The notes under the pieces were generated by a model. It had not been told where the DNA came from. It saw only the letters and a list, made by a program, of their open reading frames with translations, and did no database searches. Below are positions 7,073-8,089 of a stretch of DNA of 8,089 nucleotides, in pieces (position 1 is the first letter of the stretch; each line of letters opens with the position of its first letter). The stretch is from an uncultured Mycoplasmataceae bacterium (lineage in GTDB: Bacteria; Bacillota_I; Bacilli_A; Mycoplasmatales; Mycoplasmoidaceae). The stretch spans positions 1 to 8,089 of the forward strand of contig ONDN01000009.1 of the NCBI GenBank assembly GCA_900316595.1. The letters run 5' to 3'. Position numbers and translations under genes: made by a program.

Positions 7073-7718
7073 AAAATAACACCCCAACAACTACTATAAT
7101 AACAATTGAAATTATTAAAAATAAAAGTATTCAAATTAGTGCAATATAAAATTTTTTATAAGAAAGAGATGTGTTAACTACATATTGTGAAACTTTAAAC
7201 TTTTCAATATCTAATTTAGAGCTATCAGAATTTTTAACTGTTTCCATCAATTTACTTAACTTTTGAACACTAACTTTTTCAAACTCTATTAATTCATCCT
7301 GAGATTTCTTTAAATTTTTATCAATCTTTTCAAGGTCTAAATAATTCTTGTCCTGAATTAATCAATCATGTGAAATTGATTTACTATTATTATCAATAAT
7401 GGAATTATGTTCATAAGAAAAAATAAAATTGGAAATATCATCTTTAATTTGCTTTTCTTTTTCAACATCAACTAAATCAGAGAAATTTTTTAATTTTTGA
7501 AACATAGTTGGATCCATTTGATTTATTGAAGTTAATGGTACAACTGGTGAAAATCCTTTTATATCTTCAGATTCATTAATCAAAATATTGGGGTTTAAAC
7601 TCATTATTTTATCACGATATGATTTAATAATGCTTGATTCGTTGTCAATATGAGAAAGAAAATTACCCTCATTAAGGATTTTTTTACGATATTCAGCATA
7701 TTTTTCAATTCGTGTCAT
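7062..7718 (-). CDS. Hypothetical tail-anchored membrane protein
   Basis: I do not recognise this 218-residue protein. It is complete only with TGA as Trp at 7362-7364 (Trp119) and 7131-7133 (Trp196). It has no N-terminal signal. The N-terminus (MTRIEKYAEYRKKI) is charged and looks helical. Residues about 45-75 are less charged and contain prolines (PVVPL, MDP). Residues about 122-175 are rich in Lys, Glu, Leu and Asp with roughly heptad-spaced hydrophobics, a possible coiled coil. The only membrane segment is at the very end, about 190-217, made mostly of Ile, Val and Leu, preceded by Lys188-Lys189 and ending in Lys218. That predicts a cytoplasmic body anchored by its C-terminus. It has no clear SD, starts 15 bp after the lipid kinase gene and overlaps cmk by 11 bp. 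A scaffold or division/envelope role is possible but unsupported. Confidence 0.85.
7080..7085 (-). promoter_or_regulatory. Probable Shine-Dalgarno site of cmk
   Basis: The minus strand reads GGGGTG, 7 bases before ATG 7072 and containing the GGTG part of the anti-SD complement. In DNA this AT-rich, a G run at this distance is notable and favours the ATG over the upstream TTG at 7090. Confidence 0.5.
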
Positions 7719-7733
7719 ATTCGTATATACTTC

Positions 7734-8089
7734 TTAAACTATAAAATTTAATTTACCATGAACCACTTTAACTGATAATCGATCTGTATCTCTAAAAATT
7801 TCACCATCAATATCATAAAGCTTTCTATCCAATCTTACTAATAGTTCCTTACACTTAAATGATTCATATGTTTTAATTGTTGAGGTTTTACCTTTTTTAA
7901 TTTTTCACAAATTATAAAGAGTGGATAAGCGGTTAATTTTTTTAAGTATTGAAACTGTTATATATCCATCATCTACTTTAGCATTGGGGATTAATTTAAT
8001 TCCTCCACCTACCGTTTCACCATTACCTATTGAGAAAGATATGATTTTATCTCCTTGTCATGTCTTACCTTTATCGATTGAATACTTTA
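7734..8089 (-). CDS. Diacylglycerol kinase (DagK/YegS-type) family lipid kinase, C-terminal part
   Basis: The frame runs from the window edge to a TAA at 7734-7736 and gives the last 117 residues. It contains FSIGNGETVGGGIKLIPNAK followed by VDDGYITVSIL. This matches the C-terminal beta-sandwich signature of DgkB/YegS kinases, in which a conserved N-x-x-xxGGG, P-x-A and DDGxxxV pattern follows the catalytic lobe. The later segment LYDIDGEIFRD corresponds to the family's DGE motif. TGA codons at 8058-8060 and 7905-7907 are read as Trp. Such enzymes phosphorylate diacylglycerol or related lipids at the membrane; with gpsA in the same operon, a role in glycerolipid recycling is plausible. The N-terminal nucleotide-binding lobe (GGDGT motif) lies outside the window, so the exact substrate cannot be named. 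Confidence 0.85.

Noticed and set aside
7073..7090. Longer cmk start at TTG 7090 adding six residues.
   Set aside because: The ATG at 7072 matches the usual family N-terminus and has GGGGTG at 7 bases; the TTG lies deeper inside the preceding gene.

Overview
This is an 8.1 kb piece of a very AT-rich bacterial chromosome that reads TGA as tryptophan, so it comes from a Mollicute of the Mycoplasma type. Five genes (dinB, gpsA, der, a tail-anchored protein and a lipid kinase) are open along their full family length only when TGA is decoded as Trp. I count 12 TGA and 3 TGG tryptophan codons. The gene set (RecU in place of RuvC, a DinB-type polymerase, Der, Cmk, GpsA) fits a reduced Firmicute-derived genome. 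I could not fix the species; the hominis group is only a guess.

Layout. Plus strand, 1-1674: the last 35 codons of lepA (elongation factor 4), then ruvA and ruvB, the two parts of the Holliday-junction branch-migration motor, overlapping by 20 bp. Minus strand, 3576-1671: tlyA (2'-O rRNA methyltransferase) followed after 1 bp by dinB (Y-family DNA polymerase), which meets ruvB tail to tail. Plus strand, 3592-4098: recU (Holliday-junction resolvase), divergent from tlyA across only 15 bp. Minus strand, 8089-4095, transcribed towards recU: a DagK/YegS-type lipid kinase (3' part), an unrecognised 218-residue tail-anchored protein, cmk, der and gpsA. These form a tightly packed operon with overlaps of 11, 8 and 8 bp.

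Function. ruvA, ruvB and recU together give a branch-migration plus resolution set, with the translesion polymerase dinB between them. The other genes serve ribosome assembly or function (lepA, tlyA, der), CMP recycling (cmk) and glycerolipid synthesis (gpsA, lipid kinase).

The DNA is extremely compact. The longest gap is 40 bp (lepA-ruvA), no stretch over 300 bp lacks a gene, and I see no tRNA, rRNA, insertion sequence, CRISPR array or hairpin terminator. Both convergent gene pairs share 4 bp at their stop codons. I found no clear new biological system. The points most worth a second look are the near-leaderless tlyA promoter lying on the recU start codon, the tail-anchored protein, the divergent RuvA, and the terminator-less convergent ends.
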